A stretch of 64,000 nt of DNA from Clostridium sp. OF03-18AA (GTDB taxonomy: Bacteria > Bacillota > Clostridia > Lachnospirales > Lachnospiraceae): contig NZ_QUEP01000010.1 of NCBI RefSeq assembly GCF_003478035.1, positions 334-64,333 of the forward strand. The letters run 5' to 3'. The first letter of the stretch is position 1. Every line of letters begins with the position of its first letter. Both the position numbers and the translations under genes were made by a program. Of the stretch, positions 1 through 8,941 are shown one piece after another. The notes beneath the pieces are model-generated. The model did no database searches. It was not told the origin of the DNA and worked only from the letters and a program-made list of their open reading frames with translations.

Positions 1-32
1 CGTTGTTTCTATGTCTCATAGACAACTCATTT

Positions 33-61
33 ATTCTATCAAATCACGTTTGATTTGTCAA
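33..61 (-). promoter_or_regulatory. Strong sigma-A promoter reading out of the left edge (P2)
   Basis: On the minus strand TTGACA (56-61) and TAGAAT (33-38) are separated by exactly 17 bases. The transcript would leave the window at position 1. Just after the start site is an imperfect hairpin at 2-26 (GTTG...CTATG/CATAG...CAAC). Together with the second promoter upstream this looks like the start of a highly expressed unit, possibly rRNA. Confidence 0.75.
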
Positions 62-146
62 GAACTTTTTTCAACTTTTTGAAGTGATTAAGAAGTTTTC
101 CTAATGACTGTCAATAAGTTTTGCCCTGTCGCTCAAGGCGAGTATT

Positions 147-175
147 ATAATATCAAATTCCAGGCCAAAAGTCAA
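147..175 (-). promoter_or_regulatory. Second leftward promoter in tandem (P1)
   Basis: Minus strand TTGACT (170-175), 17-base spacer, TATTAT (147-152), with a better TATAAT overlapping at 144-149 at 20 bases. It points the same way as the promoter at 33-61. Tandem promoters spaced about 110 bp apart are typical of rRNA operons. Confidence 0.6.
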
Positions 176-325
176 CTGTTTTTTCCATTTTTTCCAAAGT
201 TTTTTCTTTTGTGTGTGCAATATCTATATTTTGTTATTATCAATTCTTATAAATACAAAATATTGTTTTGAGATGCGTTTTTCCTCTCAGCCAGAACCAT
301 TTTCAGGTTCTGGCCGCTTTCCCGA

Positions 326-580
326 TCATCTTCTTATCGTCCACCATCCATACAAATTCATCCCAAACAGTACGACACCTACTACAACAAAGCATCCATA
401 TATTACTCTCTCTGCTTTCGTTTTACTCTCCCTGATACAAAAAAGTAGCCAGACGACCCAGAAAATATCTGCCAGAAACATCATACCGCTTCCCCTAACC
501 ATGGTCGCGAGAATGAACATGGCATTTACAAACGCCCGACCGCGTTCTGATCTCATAAACTTTCGTATCTTCTCAGCCAT
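326..580 (-). CDS. Small two-helix membrane protein, unknown
   Basis: Not recognised. It is an 84-residue basic protein with two hydrophobic segments, about residues 18-46 and 57-80, and short charged ends, so it is probably an integral membrane protein. Its ATG directly follows the TAG stop of the larger membrane protein gene at 581, and its ribosome binding site (GGGGAGG) lies inside that gene's last codons. The two are therefore probably translationally coupled and may work together. No motif suggests a function. Confidence 0.6.
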   Translation of the reverse strand: MAEKIRKFMRSERGRAFVNAMFILATMVRGSGMMFLADIFWVVWLLFCIRESKTKAERVIYGCFVVVGVVLFGMNLYGWWTIRR

Positions 581-2146
581 CTACACCTCCCCTTCCGGTA
601 ATACCTGCAGTGCATCCTGCACCGTGATGAACACCGGATCATCGGTCCAACTGCCATTTTTGCGGTTCTGAGCTGCCGTCATGACCGGGTACTGGAGCAT
701 GATCTTCTGGTGTACATAATTGAGCCAGGAATCGATCCACCACCCAGGTTCATTATTTCCCATATTATAAGCCACATATCCGCGGCAATTCTCGCCGCGA
801 TGAGGCATGGAAAACTCGGCAAAAATGCTGCTCGATTCCCTGCTCTGATAAAACGGCCAGTTTTCTCCCGTTTCATACGTGCTGTCTTCCAGTACCGCGT
901 ACTCCGCCTGATACGATGTTCCGTTTCTGTCATAGAGAACCTGCCCAGTCAGATCACCCTGTCCGATCCATGCGCTCCCGCTCTCCCGGTAAGCAGGAAA
1001 GAGCTGCAACGCCTCTGTCCCCCGGAAACGTACAGCTTCTGTCCAACGGAAATGATGGATCACCTTCCATGTTCCTTCTTTTTCCAGTTCCACGGCAACC
1101 CCGCTGAGTCTCAGTTCCTTCTTTTCATATTCTCTCGAATACTGCGTATAGCCATCCTGTGAAACTGCAACTTCCACTCCATCATTGATCGGATAATCAT
1201 TTGTCTCAGTAAGAACCCGTCTCGCATTCCGGCATTCCAAGAGATCTTCCTCCTTCAGATCATCTAGGATCGTTTCCGGAAATCCAAGGGACAAAAGATG
1301 TGTCCGGATCTCCTCGCACTCCGCATTTGTCGTCGTCTCTTTCTCTGCCCAGTTCATACGGTACGAACCCAAAAATCCATATCCGATCAGAATCCCTACA
1401 GCCGTCACAAGAACAGCAGCCCACGCGCATTTTCCATTCGGGATCCGCTCCGGATATTCTTCCAGAATATATCCGGCTTTTTCCAGGCGTGCTGCCATAC
1501 GACTGGTCGCCATAAGGATCTGGATATAGTTTGCCAGAAAAATAAGTCCAATGATAAGATCATTATAATTTCCGCCAGCGATATGTGCGAGACACGCGAC
1601 AAGCGCATACCAGAGGATCATATGGATCAGATTGTTTTTTTCCGCCTTTTCACCACGTTTCTTTAATTCGATGGTTAAACCGTAAAAGAAACAGATAAAA
1701 ATTAGCAGCGGCAAGATTCCAACGAGAATAGAAACTATCTTCCAAGCTTCTGCTGCTTCGATTCTTTCCCTGCCGATATATGTTCCAACGATCAGAAGAA
1801 ATATCGTAAGAAGCAGTTTGATCCCAGCAAGCCCATATGCACTCCGAAACCATCGGTTTTCTCTCCTTAATCTCCGCAGTCCCAGAAAGATCATCAAAAT
1901 ACCGATCGAAGGCAGGATATAATTTAATAGAAGAAAGTTCAGCGTGATCACACACATTCCCATCCCAACCAGGATATTCTCATACGTCTGCTGCCAGAGA
2001 CTTGTCTTTTGATCCACCGGCTTATTTCTGCCGTTTTCATACTGGTCTTTTGAGAGATGTCCAGCGTTTTCCTGCGGACTCTCTTTCCCATTCTGTTCCT
2101 CTGTACTCTCCCAAAACGACTCCTGCATCCAGATCCTGGTATCCAT
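581..2146 (-). CDS. Multi-pass membrane protein with large exported C-terminal domain, unknown
   Basis: Not recognised; 521 residues from the ATG at 2146, chosen because AAGGGAGGG sits 6 bases upstream, whereas the longer frame to 2215 has no ribosome binding site. The first 60 residues are hydrophilic and cytoplasm-like. About six hydrophobic helices follow between residues 65 and 270. A C-terminal part of roughly 240 residues rich in Trp, Tyr and Glu is probably outside the membrane. The architecture resembles sensor or stress-linked membrane proteins, but no family signature is visible. It is coupled to the 84-residue gene downstream. Confidence 0.65.
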   Translation of the reverse strand: MDTRIWMQESFWESTEEQNGKESPQENAGHLSKDQYENGRNKPVDQKTSLWQQTYENILVGMGMCVITLNFLLLNYILPSIGILMIFLGLRRLRRENRWFRSAYGLAGIKLLLTIFLLIVGTYIGRERIEAAEAWKIVSILVGILPLLIFICFFYGLTIELKKRGEKAEKNNLIHMILWYALVACLAHIAGGNYNDLIIGLIFLANYIQILMATSRMAARLEKAGYILEEYPERIPNGKCAWAAVLVTAVGILIGYGFLGSYRMNWAEKETTTNAECEEIRTHLLSLGFPETILDDLKEEDLLECRNARRVLTETNDYPINDGVEVAVSQDGYTQYSREYEKKELRLSGVAVELEKEGTWKVIHHFRWTEAVRFRGTEALQLFPAYRESGSAWIGQGDLTGQVLYDRNGTSYQAEYAVLEDSTYETGENWPFYQSRESSSIFAEFSMPHRGENCRGYVAYNMGNNEPGWWIDSWLNYVHQKIMLQYPVMTAAQNRKNGSWTDDPVFITVQDALQVLPEGEV

Positions 2147-2531
2147 GCGATCCCTCCCTTTTATCTCAGTCGAAAATACTCCCACATCTTTCAAGTGGTA
2201 CATAACAGTAAGCAACCAATGCAGCCCATTTTATATTTCGACACGATCCACCTCTTCTATCTATCAATATACCATAACTTTTTCCACTATCAACCTGCAG
2301 TGTTCAATTTTAAGAAAAGTGTAATCTATGTGGCAAATTTATGGCATTCCAATTACATTCCTCTTACGTATTCTTACATCTTATTTTAATGTATTGTATT
2401 TTCTGATATTATCTGATACTGTGAATTTAACGAAAAGGAATGTGCCTTTATATGTAACAGGAAATTCCTCAAACTTTTCTGTTACACATGAGAATTTTGC
2501 AACAAAAGTCAAGGTCCAGAAAGGAGTTTCT
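2147..2531. other. Divergent intergenic region upstream of the flotillin gene
   Basis: AT-rich, no gene seen. It holds a possible rightward promoter (TTGTAT 2394-2399, 17 bases, TACTGT 2417-2422). It also holds an inverted repeat, TGTAACAG/CTGTTACA, with an 18-base loop, in the flotillin leader at about 2455-2488. I did not see a convincing ECF (sigma-W-type) promoter, which drives the flotillin gene of Bacillus. Confidence 0.45.
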
Positions 2532-4154
2532 ATGAATTTGAATCATCTGATCATCCCTATCACCATTGCAGTCATTCTGATTCTGATCCTTGTCCTCATC
2601 GCATGTGGATACGTGAAAGCTCCGCCGGATCAGGCCTATATTATTTCCGGTCTTAAGCATGACGCAAAGATCCTCATCGGACGTTCCGGAATACGGATCC
2701 CGTTCTTTGAACGGATGGACCGTTTGTATCTCGGACAGATGACGGTCGATATCAAGACAGAACAGTCCGTTCCGACAAACGACTTTATCAATGTCAATGT
2801 CGACGCGGTTGCCAAAGTACGGATCACCCCGTCTCAGGAAGGGATCCGTCTGGCAGCAAAAAACTTCTTAAATAAGAAGCCCGAGGATATCACCATGGAT
2901 CTTCAGGATTCCCTCCAGGGAAACATGCGTGAGATCATCGGTACTCTCTCCTTAAAGGAGATCAACACCGACCGTGATTCTTTCTCTGATCAGGTTATGC
3001 TAAAGGCATCCAAGGACATGGATAAGCTGGGAATCGAGATCCTGTCCTGTAATATCCAGAATGTCACTGACGATAATGGATTGATCCGGGATCTTGGTGC
3101 TGACAACACCTCAAAGATCAAGAAGGACGCCGCGATCGCAAAAGCTCAGGCAGACCGCGATATCGCCATCGCCCAGGCAGAAGCGAACAAATCTGCCAAC
3201 GATGCCCGCGTACTTGCGGAAACAGAGATCGCGGAGAAAAATAATGAGCTGGAGATCCGTAAGTCAGAGCTGCAGAAGCACTCCGACACGAAGAAAGCGG
3301 AAGCGGACGCTGCTTATGAGATCCAGAAGCAGGAACAGGAAAAAACGATCCAGACAGCTACCGTGAATGCCCAGATCGCAAAGGCAGAGCGCGAAGCAGA
3401 GCTTCGGAAGCAGGAAGTTGCCGTACAGCAGCAGCAGTTAGACGCGGAAGTCAACAAGAAAGCCGATGCGGAACGCTACAAGGTCGAGCAGGAAGCGGCG
3501 GCGATGCTTGCAAAACGCCAGCGCGAAGCGGAAGCCAGAAAATATGAGTTAGAAAAAGAAGCGGAAGCCATGCGTACAAAGGCAGATGCCGCAAGATATC
3601 AGGCGGAGCAGGAAGCCGCCGGAATCCGTGCCCGCGGAGAGGCGGAGGCGGCTGCGATCCAGGCAAAAGCCGTTGCTGAGGCGGAAGGTATGGAGAAAAA
3701 AGCGGAAGCTTACGCGAAGTACAATAACGCTGCTATCGTCGAGATGTTAGTAGGCATCATGCCGCAGATGGCCGCAGAGATCGCGAAGCCATTGTCCTCT
3801 ATCGACAAGGTCAATATCTACGGAACCGGCGGTGCAAACGGCACAAACGGAAGCGGAGTCAGCGAGATCTCCGGAAATACAGCTGCTGTCATGCAGCAGG
3901 TGTTTGATACTATGTCTGAGGCCACCGGTGTGGATTTCCGGGATATTCTGAAGGCACAGACATATGACGCAAAGGTAAACAGGAACATCAATGTCAGCGG
4001 ACTTACGATCCCGGCTGTACATCATGAACAAACTGCAGCTCCCACAGACGCAGAACCTGAACCTGGTACTTCCGATTTAAGTTCCGGCACGGGTGATTCA
4101 GCAATACCGTCCACACCAGACACTGAAACCGTTCCGGAGAACCACACCTCATAA
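2532..4154 (+). CDS. Flotillin-like SPFH membrane scaffold protein
   Basis: Flotillins organise membrane microdomains and recruit signalling and secretion proteins at the cytoplasmic face. This one has 540 residues, close to Bacillus FloT/YuaG (about 509). It has one N-terminal membrane helix (residues about 4-25), then the SPFH/band-7 domain (about 30-190), then a long coiled coil dominated by Glu-Ala-Lys repeats such as EAAAM and EAEAM (about 190-410), and a Gly/Ser/Thr-rich tail. I chose the ATG at 2532 because AAGGAG lies 7 bases upstream; a longer frame from 2328 lacks one. The gene stands alone and no NfeD-type partner is adjacent. A strong terminator follows at 4246. Confidence 0.92.
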   Translation: MNLNHLIIPITIAVILILILVLIACGYVKAPPDQAYIISGLKHDAKILIGRSGIRIPFFERMDRLYLGQMTVDIKTEQSVPTNDFINVNVDAVAKVRITPSQEGIRLAAKNFLNKKPEDITMDLQDSLQGNMREIIGTLSLKEINTDRDSFSDQVMLKASKDMDKLGIEILSCNIQNVTDDNGLIRDLGADNTSKIKKDAAIAKAQADRDIAIAQAEANKSANDARVLAETEIAEKNNELEIRKSELQKHSDTKKAEADAAYEIQKQEQEKTIQTATVNAQIAKAEREAELRKQEVAVQQQQLDAEVNKKADAERYKVEQEAAAMLAKRQREAEARKYELEKEAEAMRTKADAARYQAEQEAAGIRARGEAEAAAIQAKAVAEAEGMEKKAEAYAKYNNAAIVEMLVGIMPQMAAEIAKPLSSIDKVNIYGTGGANGTNGSGVSEISGNTAAVMQQVFDTMSEATGVDFRDILKAQTYDAKVNRNINVSGLTIPAVHHEQTAAPTDAEPEPGTSDLSSGTGDSAIPSTPDTETVPENHTS

Positions 4155-4245
4155 TTACATTATTTAGTCCCGCTCCTTCCCCAGCATGGTAAATGTAGAC
4201 TTACAGACTGATTCCAATCGTCATACCCATACTCCCCCTACTTAC

Positions 4246-4286
4246 CCCCGGCAGTGTCTCTCACAGGACACTGCCGGGGTCTTTTA
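4246..4286 (+). terminator. Terminator of the flotillin gene
   Basis: A perfect 13-bp stem, CCCCGGCAGTGTC (4246-4258) with GACACTGCCGGGG (4267-4279), followed by TCTTTT. Confidence 0.85.
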
Positions 4287-4488
4287 AAATATAGGACGAT
4301 CCCACGCGGACGCCCACTGAACCTGCCGCAAGCGGCAGGTTCGGATGCTCCGTACAATGAATGTGCCCTGGCATATTCTCGCGCCCCGCGCGGTTGCTTG
4401 TGACAGTCTACATCTTCGCGCGAATGCATATCATTGGCACGTGACTGTCTTTTATATAATAGGGAATTACTCGGAAGTTCCTATTACT

Positions 4489-4535
4489 CAAAAAAGACAC
4501 CCACCTCCGGCCATCTCTGACCAAAAGTGAGTGTC
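4489..4535 (-). terminator. Terminator of the uxaA operon
   Basis: On the minus strand GACACTCAC pairs with GTGGGTGTC (one G-U) around an inner GGTCA/TGGCC stem, followed by TTTTTTGAG. It lies about 35 bases after the uxaA stop. Confidence 0.8.
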
Positions 4536-4571
4536 TCTATAAGGGAAACATAAAAAATTGTGAAGCTGTTA

Positions 4572-6050
4572 TTACAGCACAACACCGTCTTTAAAAATGG
4601 AGATCTCGCGGAAACCTTTCTCCTCGGCTTTTGTCTGTTTTCCGCCGGCAACCTCGATCACAAGCTGCAGAAGTCTCTTCGCAGCATCATCAATGGTCTC
4701 GCCGTCAGCAATCGGACCGGCATCGAAGTCGATCCAGCCTTTCTTTCTCTCCGCAAGCTGGCTGTTTGTCGCCAGTTTTAAGGTCGGAGCCGGTGCACCA
4801 AACGGTGTTCCGCGACCTGTTGTGAACAGGATCATGTGCGCTCCGGCAGCCGTCATGGCTGTTGCAGATACCAGATCATTGCCTGGTCCGTAAAGCATAT
4901 TAAGTCCCTTTGTGACAACAGGATCACCGTAGCCGATAACGTCCATGATCGGGGCTGTACCGCCCTTCTGGACACATCCGCAGGATTTATCCTCAAGGGT
5001 GGTGATACCGCCCTGCTTGTTTCCTGGGCTCGGGTTGTCGTATACGACCTCGTGGTGGCTGATGAAGTAGTTCTTAAAGCCGTTGATCATGTTGACGGCT
5101 TTGTCGAATACTTCTTTATTTACACAGCGGTTCATTAAGAAACCTTCCGCTCCGAACATCTCCGGAACCTCTGTAAGCACAGTAGAACCGCCTCTGGCTG
5201 CCATCATATCGCTGAAACGTCCGACAGTCGGGTTTGCGGTGATGCCGGAAAGTCCGTCGGAGCCTCCGCACTTCATGCCGACAACAAGCTCACTGACCGG
5301 GATCGGCTCTCTCTCAAACTGCGCCGCGTATGCGGAACATTCCTCGAGAAGCTTTCTTCCTGCCTCAAACTCATCATCCACTTCCTGACAGGTCAGGAAT
5401 TTTACACGATCATGGTCGTAATCGCCAAGCTCTTCCAGGAACTGCTCATGGGTCAGGTTCTCACAGCCAAGTCCTAATACAAGAACAGCGGCTGCGTTCG
5501 GATGACGGACAAGGGCTGCAAGAAGCTTTCTTGTCTGTGCATGATCTGCGCCTGTCTGGCTGCAGCCGAACGGATGCGGGAATGTATAGAGTCCGTCAAT
5601 GGTGCCTTTCACAAGATCCTGATTGTCGCGGACCATTTTCTTTGCGATATCATTGACACAGCCTACGGTCGGGATGATCCAGATCTCATTGCGGATCGCC
5701 GCGCGGCCGTCTTTTCTGCGGAAGCCCATAAAGGTCTCCGGCTCAACTTTTTCCGGGAAGTCGAGGGACGGAGTATAGGTATACTCCATCTCTCCTTCCA
5801 GATTTGTCTTCACGTTGTGGGTGTGCATCCATGCACCGGCCTCTGCGTCTGCTGTCGCGTGACCGATGGCAAAGCCGTATTTGACGATATTCTCACCGTT
5901 TTTGATCGGTTTTAACGCGATCTTGTGGCCCTGTGGGATGTCCTCAAGCGCTGTGACTGTAATGCCGCCTGCAGTGACCTCCTCACCCTTTTTGATTGGG
6001 TGAAGAGCGACCGCTACGTTATCCAGTCTGGAAATCTGAATTACTTTCAT
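4572..6050 (-). CDS. uxaA: Altronate dehydratase (UxaA family)
   Basis: Catalyses D-altronate to 2-keto-3-deoxy-D-gluconate in the cytoplasm, the last specific step of galacturonate/L-galactonate breakdown. At 492 residues it matches the family (about 495). An N-terminal SAF domain (about 1-75) precedes the large UxaA catalytic domain, with conserved stretches such as GRAAIRNEIWIIPTVGC and DKSCGCVQKGG. The enzymes are iron-dependent. The ATG lies 7 bases after the uxaB stop without a clear ribosome binding site, which suggests translational coupling. A related family member, galactarate or D-glucarate dehydratase, is less likely given uxaB next door. Confidence 0.93.
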   Translation of the reverse strand: MKVIQISRLDNVAVALHPIKKGEEVTAGGITVTALEDIPQGHKIALKPIKNGENIVKYGFAIGHATADAEAGAWMHTHNVKTNLEGEMEYTYTPSLDFPEKVEPETFMGFRRKDGRAAIRNEIWIIPTVGCVNDIAKKMVRDNQDLVKGTIDGLYTFPHPFGCSQTGADHAQTRKLLAALVRHPNAAAVLVLGLGCENLTHEQFLEELGDYDHDRVKFLTCQEVDDEFEAGRKLLEECSAYAAQFEREPIPVSELVVGMKCGGSDGLSGITANPTVGRFSDMMAARGGSTVLTEVPEMFGAEGFLMNRCVNKEVFDKAVNMINGFKNYFISHHEVVYDNPSPGNKQGGITTLEDKSCGCVQKGGTAPIMDVIGYGDPVVTKGLNMLYGPGNDLVSATAMTAAGAHMILFTTGRGTPFGAPAPTLKLATNSQLAERKKGWIDFDAGPIADGETIDDAAKRLLQLVIEVAGGKQTKAEEKGFREISIFKDGVVL

Positions 6051-6057
6051 ATGTTAA

Positions 6058-7557
6058 TTAAAGGCAGCTTGCAAATGCAGCCTTTGCTCCTTCCGTGCGA
6101 ATCTTCTTAAGGTCAGCGACAACCTTCTCCTCAAGACCAGCGATCTTTGTGAGATCCTGATCCCACATCTTCTCGTTAGTGAGAACTGCGTTTACAAGAG
6201 CCTCTGCGGAGTCATCCTTGTGCGCATAGTAGAACTCAAGTGCCCATCTGTCATCGCTTACGGTGTACTCGTTGCCGGCCGGACGCTTGCAAACAAGACC
6301 TGCGTCTGTCAGAGCCTGGATGTCATTGCTGTAGAATGCGATATAAGCCGCTAAGGACATGGTCAGGCACTCCGGAAGCTTACCGGTCTCTTTGATGTAC
6401 TCAAGGAAGGACGGCATGTTTCTTGCTTTCCACTTAGATGTGGAGTTTAAGGAGATGCTCATTAACTCATGGTCAACGAACGGGTTGTTGAAACGATCCT
6501 GTACTGCGGATGCGAACTGCATTAAGTCGTTCTTGTCAAGCGGAAGTGTCGGGATAACCTCATCGTAGAGCATCTTGTTCATGAAGCCCTTGATGACCTC
6601 GTCATGCATACAGTCACGAACGATGTTCTCGCCTGCAAGGTAAGCGCCGAGTACGAAACCTGTGTGAGCGCCGTTTAAGATTCTAACTTTTCTCTTCTTG
6701 TACGGGCTCATATCCGGTGTTACGAATACTTTGTCAAGAAGTCCTGCTTTCTTGAACGGAAGAATGTCGTTTAACTTCTCATCGCCCTCGATGACCCAGA
6801 CGCCGAATACCTCGCCGACATCTGTAAGCGGGTCAGCGTAGCCGTTCTTCTGCTCAAGCTCAGCAACTTCGTTTGCGTCTTTGATACGGCCCGGAACGAT
6901 ACGGTCTACTAAGGAACCGCAGAATGTGCAGTCTTCATTTACGTACTTCTTGAATCCGTCCTCAAGTCCCCACTGCTCGATGTACTGGTTTACGCACTTT
7001 AAGAGCTCTTTACCGTTGTTGTCGATCAGCTCGCAGGCAAGCATGATGATACCTTTCTTTCCTGCTTTGTAACGATGATAGAGAACCTGAGTTAATTTTG
7101 CCGGGAAGCTGGACGGCGGGCAGTCATCCTGTTTGCAGGACGGATCATACTGGATACCGGCCTCTGTTGTGTTGGAAACGATGATCTCAAGATCGTCGCT
7201 TGCAGCAACCTCCATCATCTTCTCGTAATCCTCTTTCTCATACGGATTTAAGCAGCGGTTTACGCTGGAGATCACTCTCTTAGCGTCTACCTTCTGTCCG
7301 TTCTCGCTTCCGCGAAGGTACAGTGTGTAGAGACCTTCCTGCTCGTTGATCATCTTTGCAAGACCTGGAGCGATCGGCTGTACCAGGCAGCACTTTCCGT
7401 TCCAGCCTGCCTTCTCATTTGCAAGGTCGAACCAGTAATCTACGAAAGCACGAAGGAAGTTTCCCTCACCGAACTGAAGAACTTTCTCCGGTGCGTCTTT
7501 TAATACATATCCATCATAACCAGATTTTTTGAGAACATCATAATTTAAGCGTTCCAT
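6058..7557 (-). CDS. uxaB: Tagaturonate reductase (altronate oxidoreductase)
   Basis: NADH-dependent reduction of D-tagaturonate to D-altronate. It has 499 residues and belongs to the long-chain mannitol dehydrogenase family. The N-terminal nucleotide-binding region has VLQFGEGNFLRAF at about 26-38. The family's catalytic Lys/Asn/His set is visible as KVRILNGAH. AAAGGA precedes the ATG. It lies directly upstream of uxaA. A hairpin with a T-rich tail separates it from dctM, so uxaBA may be expressed at a different level from the transporter. Fructuronate reductase (UxuB) is the main alternative; the uxaA partner argues for UxaB. Confidence 0.92.
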   Translation of the reverse strand: MERLNYDVLKKSGYDGYVLKDAPEKVLQFGEGNFLRAFVDYWFDLANEKAGWNGKCCLVQPIAPGLAKMINEQEGLYTLYLRGSENGQKVDAKRVISSVNRCLNPYEKEDYEKMMEVAASDDLEIIVSNTTEAGIQYDPSCKQDDCPPSSFPAKLTQVLYHRYKAGKKGIIMLACELIDNNGKELLKCVNQYIEQWGLEDGFKKYVNEDCTFCGSLVDRIVPGRIKDANEVAELEQKNGYADPLTDVGEVFGVWVIEGDEKLNDILPFKKAGLLDKVFVTPDMSPYKKRKVRILNGAHTGFVLGAYLAGENIVRDCMHDEVIKGFMNKMLYDEVIPTLPLDKNDLMQFASAVQDRFNNPFVDHELMSISLNSTSKWKARNMPSFLEYIKETGKLPECLTMSLAAYIAFYSNDIQALTDAGLVCKRPAGNEYTVSDDRWALEFYYAHKDDSAEALVNAVLTNEKMWDQDLTKIAGLEEKVVADLKKIRTEGAKAAFASCL

Positions 7558-7606
7558 AATAATTTCCTTTCTTCATATAAAAGAATTCATGGTATATAAA
7601 TCAAAA

Positions 7607-7644
7607 CTGCCAGACGGGGCATCATAGCGATCCCCATCTGGCAG
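7607..7644 (-). terminator. Hairpin between dctM and uxaB, possible internal attenuator
   Basis: On the minus strand CTGCCAGA-GGGG pairs with CCCC-TCTGGCAG, followed by TTTTGATTT. It could terminate part of the transcripts coming from the transporter genes or protect their 3' end. Confidence 0.6.
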
Positions 7645-7654
7645 CAAGTTTACC

Positions 7655-8941
7655 CTAATAGAACAGATTTACAAGGAATGTGGTAAACGGCTCGACCCAG
7701 GTAAGGAGCATCAAGTTGACAATAAGCAGGATATAGAACGGTACTGCTTCTTTGATGAATGCCGCGGTCTTACACTTTGTAATAGAGCAGGTTACGAACA
7801 TCAGGGTTCCCATAGGCGGTGATAATGCGCCGATGGCGTTATTGAAGATGTAGATCATTGCGAACTGGATCTCGTTGATTCCGTACTGTGCAGCAATCGG
7901 TGCAAGAAGCGGAACCAGAATGATCATGGAAGCGTTACCTTCGATGAACATACCTACGATCAGTAAGAAGATATTTACAACGATCAGGAATACATATTTG
8001 CTGTGGATGTTTGCAAGCATCCATGCTGTCAGCGCCTGCGGGATTCTCTCTTTTGTGAGGATCCAAGAGAATACGGACGCAGCGGATACGATGAGCATGA
8101 TAGAAGCTGTCGTGCAGACAGTCTCCTTTAAGCCCTGGATCATATCCTTGATGTGCATCTCATGGTAGATAAAACCAAGGAATGCAGCGTAGAGGATCGC
8201 TACAGCTCCGGCCTCGGTAGCTGTAAAGATACCGATACGGATACCACCGATGATGATGATCGGAAGGAGCAGCGGCAGGATCGCCGGTTTTAAAGCAGTC
8301 CAGAATTTGGACCAGGTTAATTTTTCTGTTGTTAAAAGACCATAGCCACGTTTCTTGGAGATCACTCCTACGAGGATCATCATGGAAACGCAGAGAAGAC
8401 CTCCGACACCGAAGCCGGAAATGAACAGCTTACCGATGGAAACGTTCGCGATACATCCGTAAAGGATCATCGCGATTCCCGGCGGGATAAGCGGTGTGAT
8501 CATGGAGGAAGCGGCTGTTACAACGCTGGAGAACTCCAGAGAGAAGCCCTTCTTTGTCATCTCCGGAACCATCATTTTAGACTCCATCGCTGCATCGGCG
8601 ATGTTGGATCCGGAAAGTCCGCCCATAACGGTGGATAAAAGTACGTTTACCTGTGCGAGACCGCCAGGAAGACGTCCTGTTACAACCTCACAGAAATCCA
8701 TGATCCTCTTTGTAACACCGGTATAGTTCATGAAAATACCGGCACAAACGAAGAACGGGATCGCCATAAGGGAAATTTTCTCAGTACCAATGATTGCCTG
8801 CTGGGCAAAGATAACGGTATTGATTCCCGGGTTCATAACGAAATAAACCATGGAACCGCCGAGGACGGCGATAAATACCGGAACCTTGAAGAAAAGAAGA
8901 ACCAGCATCACAATTGCAGATAACATTAACACATTACTCAT
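7655..8941 (-). CDS. TRAP transporter large permease (DctM)
   Basis: The membrane channel subunit of a tripartite ATP-independent periplasmic-type transporter, which uses an ion gradient to import carboxylates. It has 428 residues with about 12 hydrophobic segments across the whole length and the family stretch GTEKISLMAIPFFV near residue 50. Its start overlaps the dctQ stop by 8 bases (ATGAGTAA), so the two membrane subunits are coupled. The substrate here is probably a sugar acid, inferred from uxaBA and the dehydrogenase in the same operon. Confidence 0.94.
   Translation of the reverse strand: MSNVLMLSAIVMLVLLFFKVPVFIAVLGGSMVYFVMNPGINTVIFAQQAIIGTEKISLMAIPFFVCAGIFMNYTGVTKRIMDFCEVVTGRLPGGLAQVNVLLSTVMGGLSGSNIADAAMESKMMVPEMTKKGFSLEFSSVVTAASSMITPLIPPGIAMILYGCIANVSIGKLFISGFGVGGLLCVSMMILVGVISKKRGYGLLTTEKLTWSKFWTALKPAILPLLLPIIIIGGIRIGIFTATEAGAVAILYAAFLGFIYHEMHIKDMIQGLKETVCTTASIMLIVSAASVFSWILTKERIPQALTAWMLANIHSKYVFLIVVNIFLLIVGMFIEGNASMIILVPLLAPIAAQYGINEIQFAMIYIFNNAIGALSPPMGTLMFVTCSITKCKTAAFIKEAVPFYILLIVNLMLLTWVEPFTTFLVNLFY

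Larger units (their letters stand above)
1..325. other. Gene-free stretch with tandem leftward promoters
   Basis: No convincing reading frame. It is AT-rich, carries the two leftward promoters listed separately, and has a 9-bp perfect hairpin at 290-314 (GCCAGAACC/GGTTCTGGC). That hairpin lies just downstream of the small membrane protein gene at 326 but has no proper T-run, so it is at best a weak terminator. Confidence 0.5.
4155..4571. other. Gene-free region between flotillin and uxaA with structured DNA
   Basis: Besides two terminators it holds a perfect 24-base palindrome with a 2-base centre at 4319-4342 (GAACCTGCCGC arms). It also holds a long imperfect inverted repeat at about 4364-4442 (GTGCC...ATAT...CGCG against CGCG...ATAT...GGCAC). 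I see no reading frame and no known RNA family. Confidence 0.5.

Noticed and set aside
290..314. Terminator for the 84-residue membrane protein gene
   Set aside because: The stem is perfect, but the following bases on the minus strand (TGAGAGGAAAAACG) are not a T-run, so I did not list it as a terminator.
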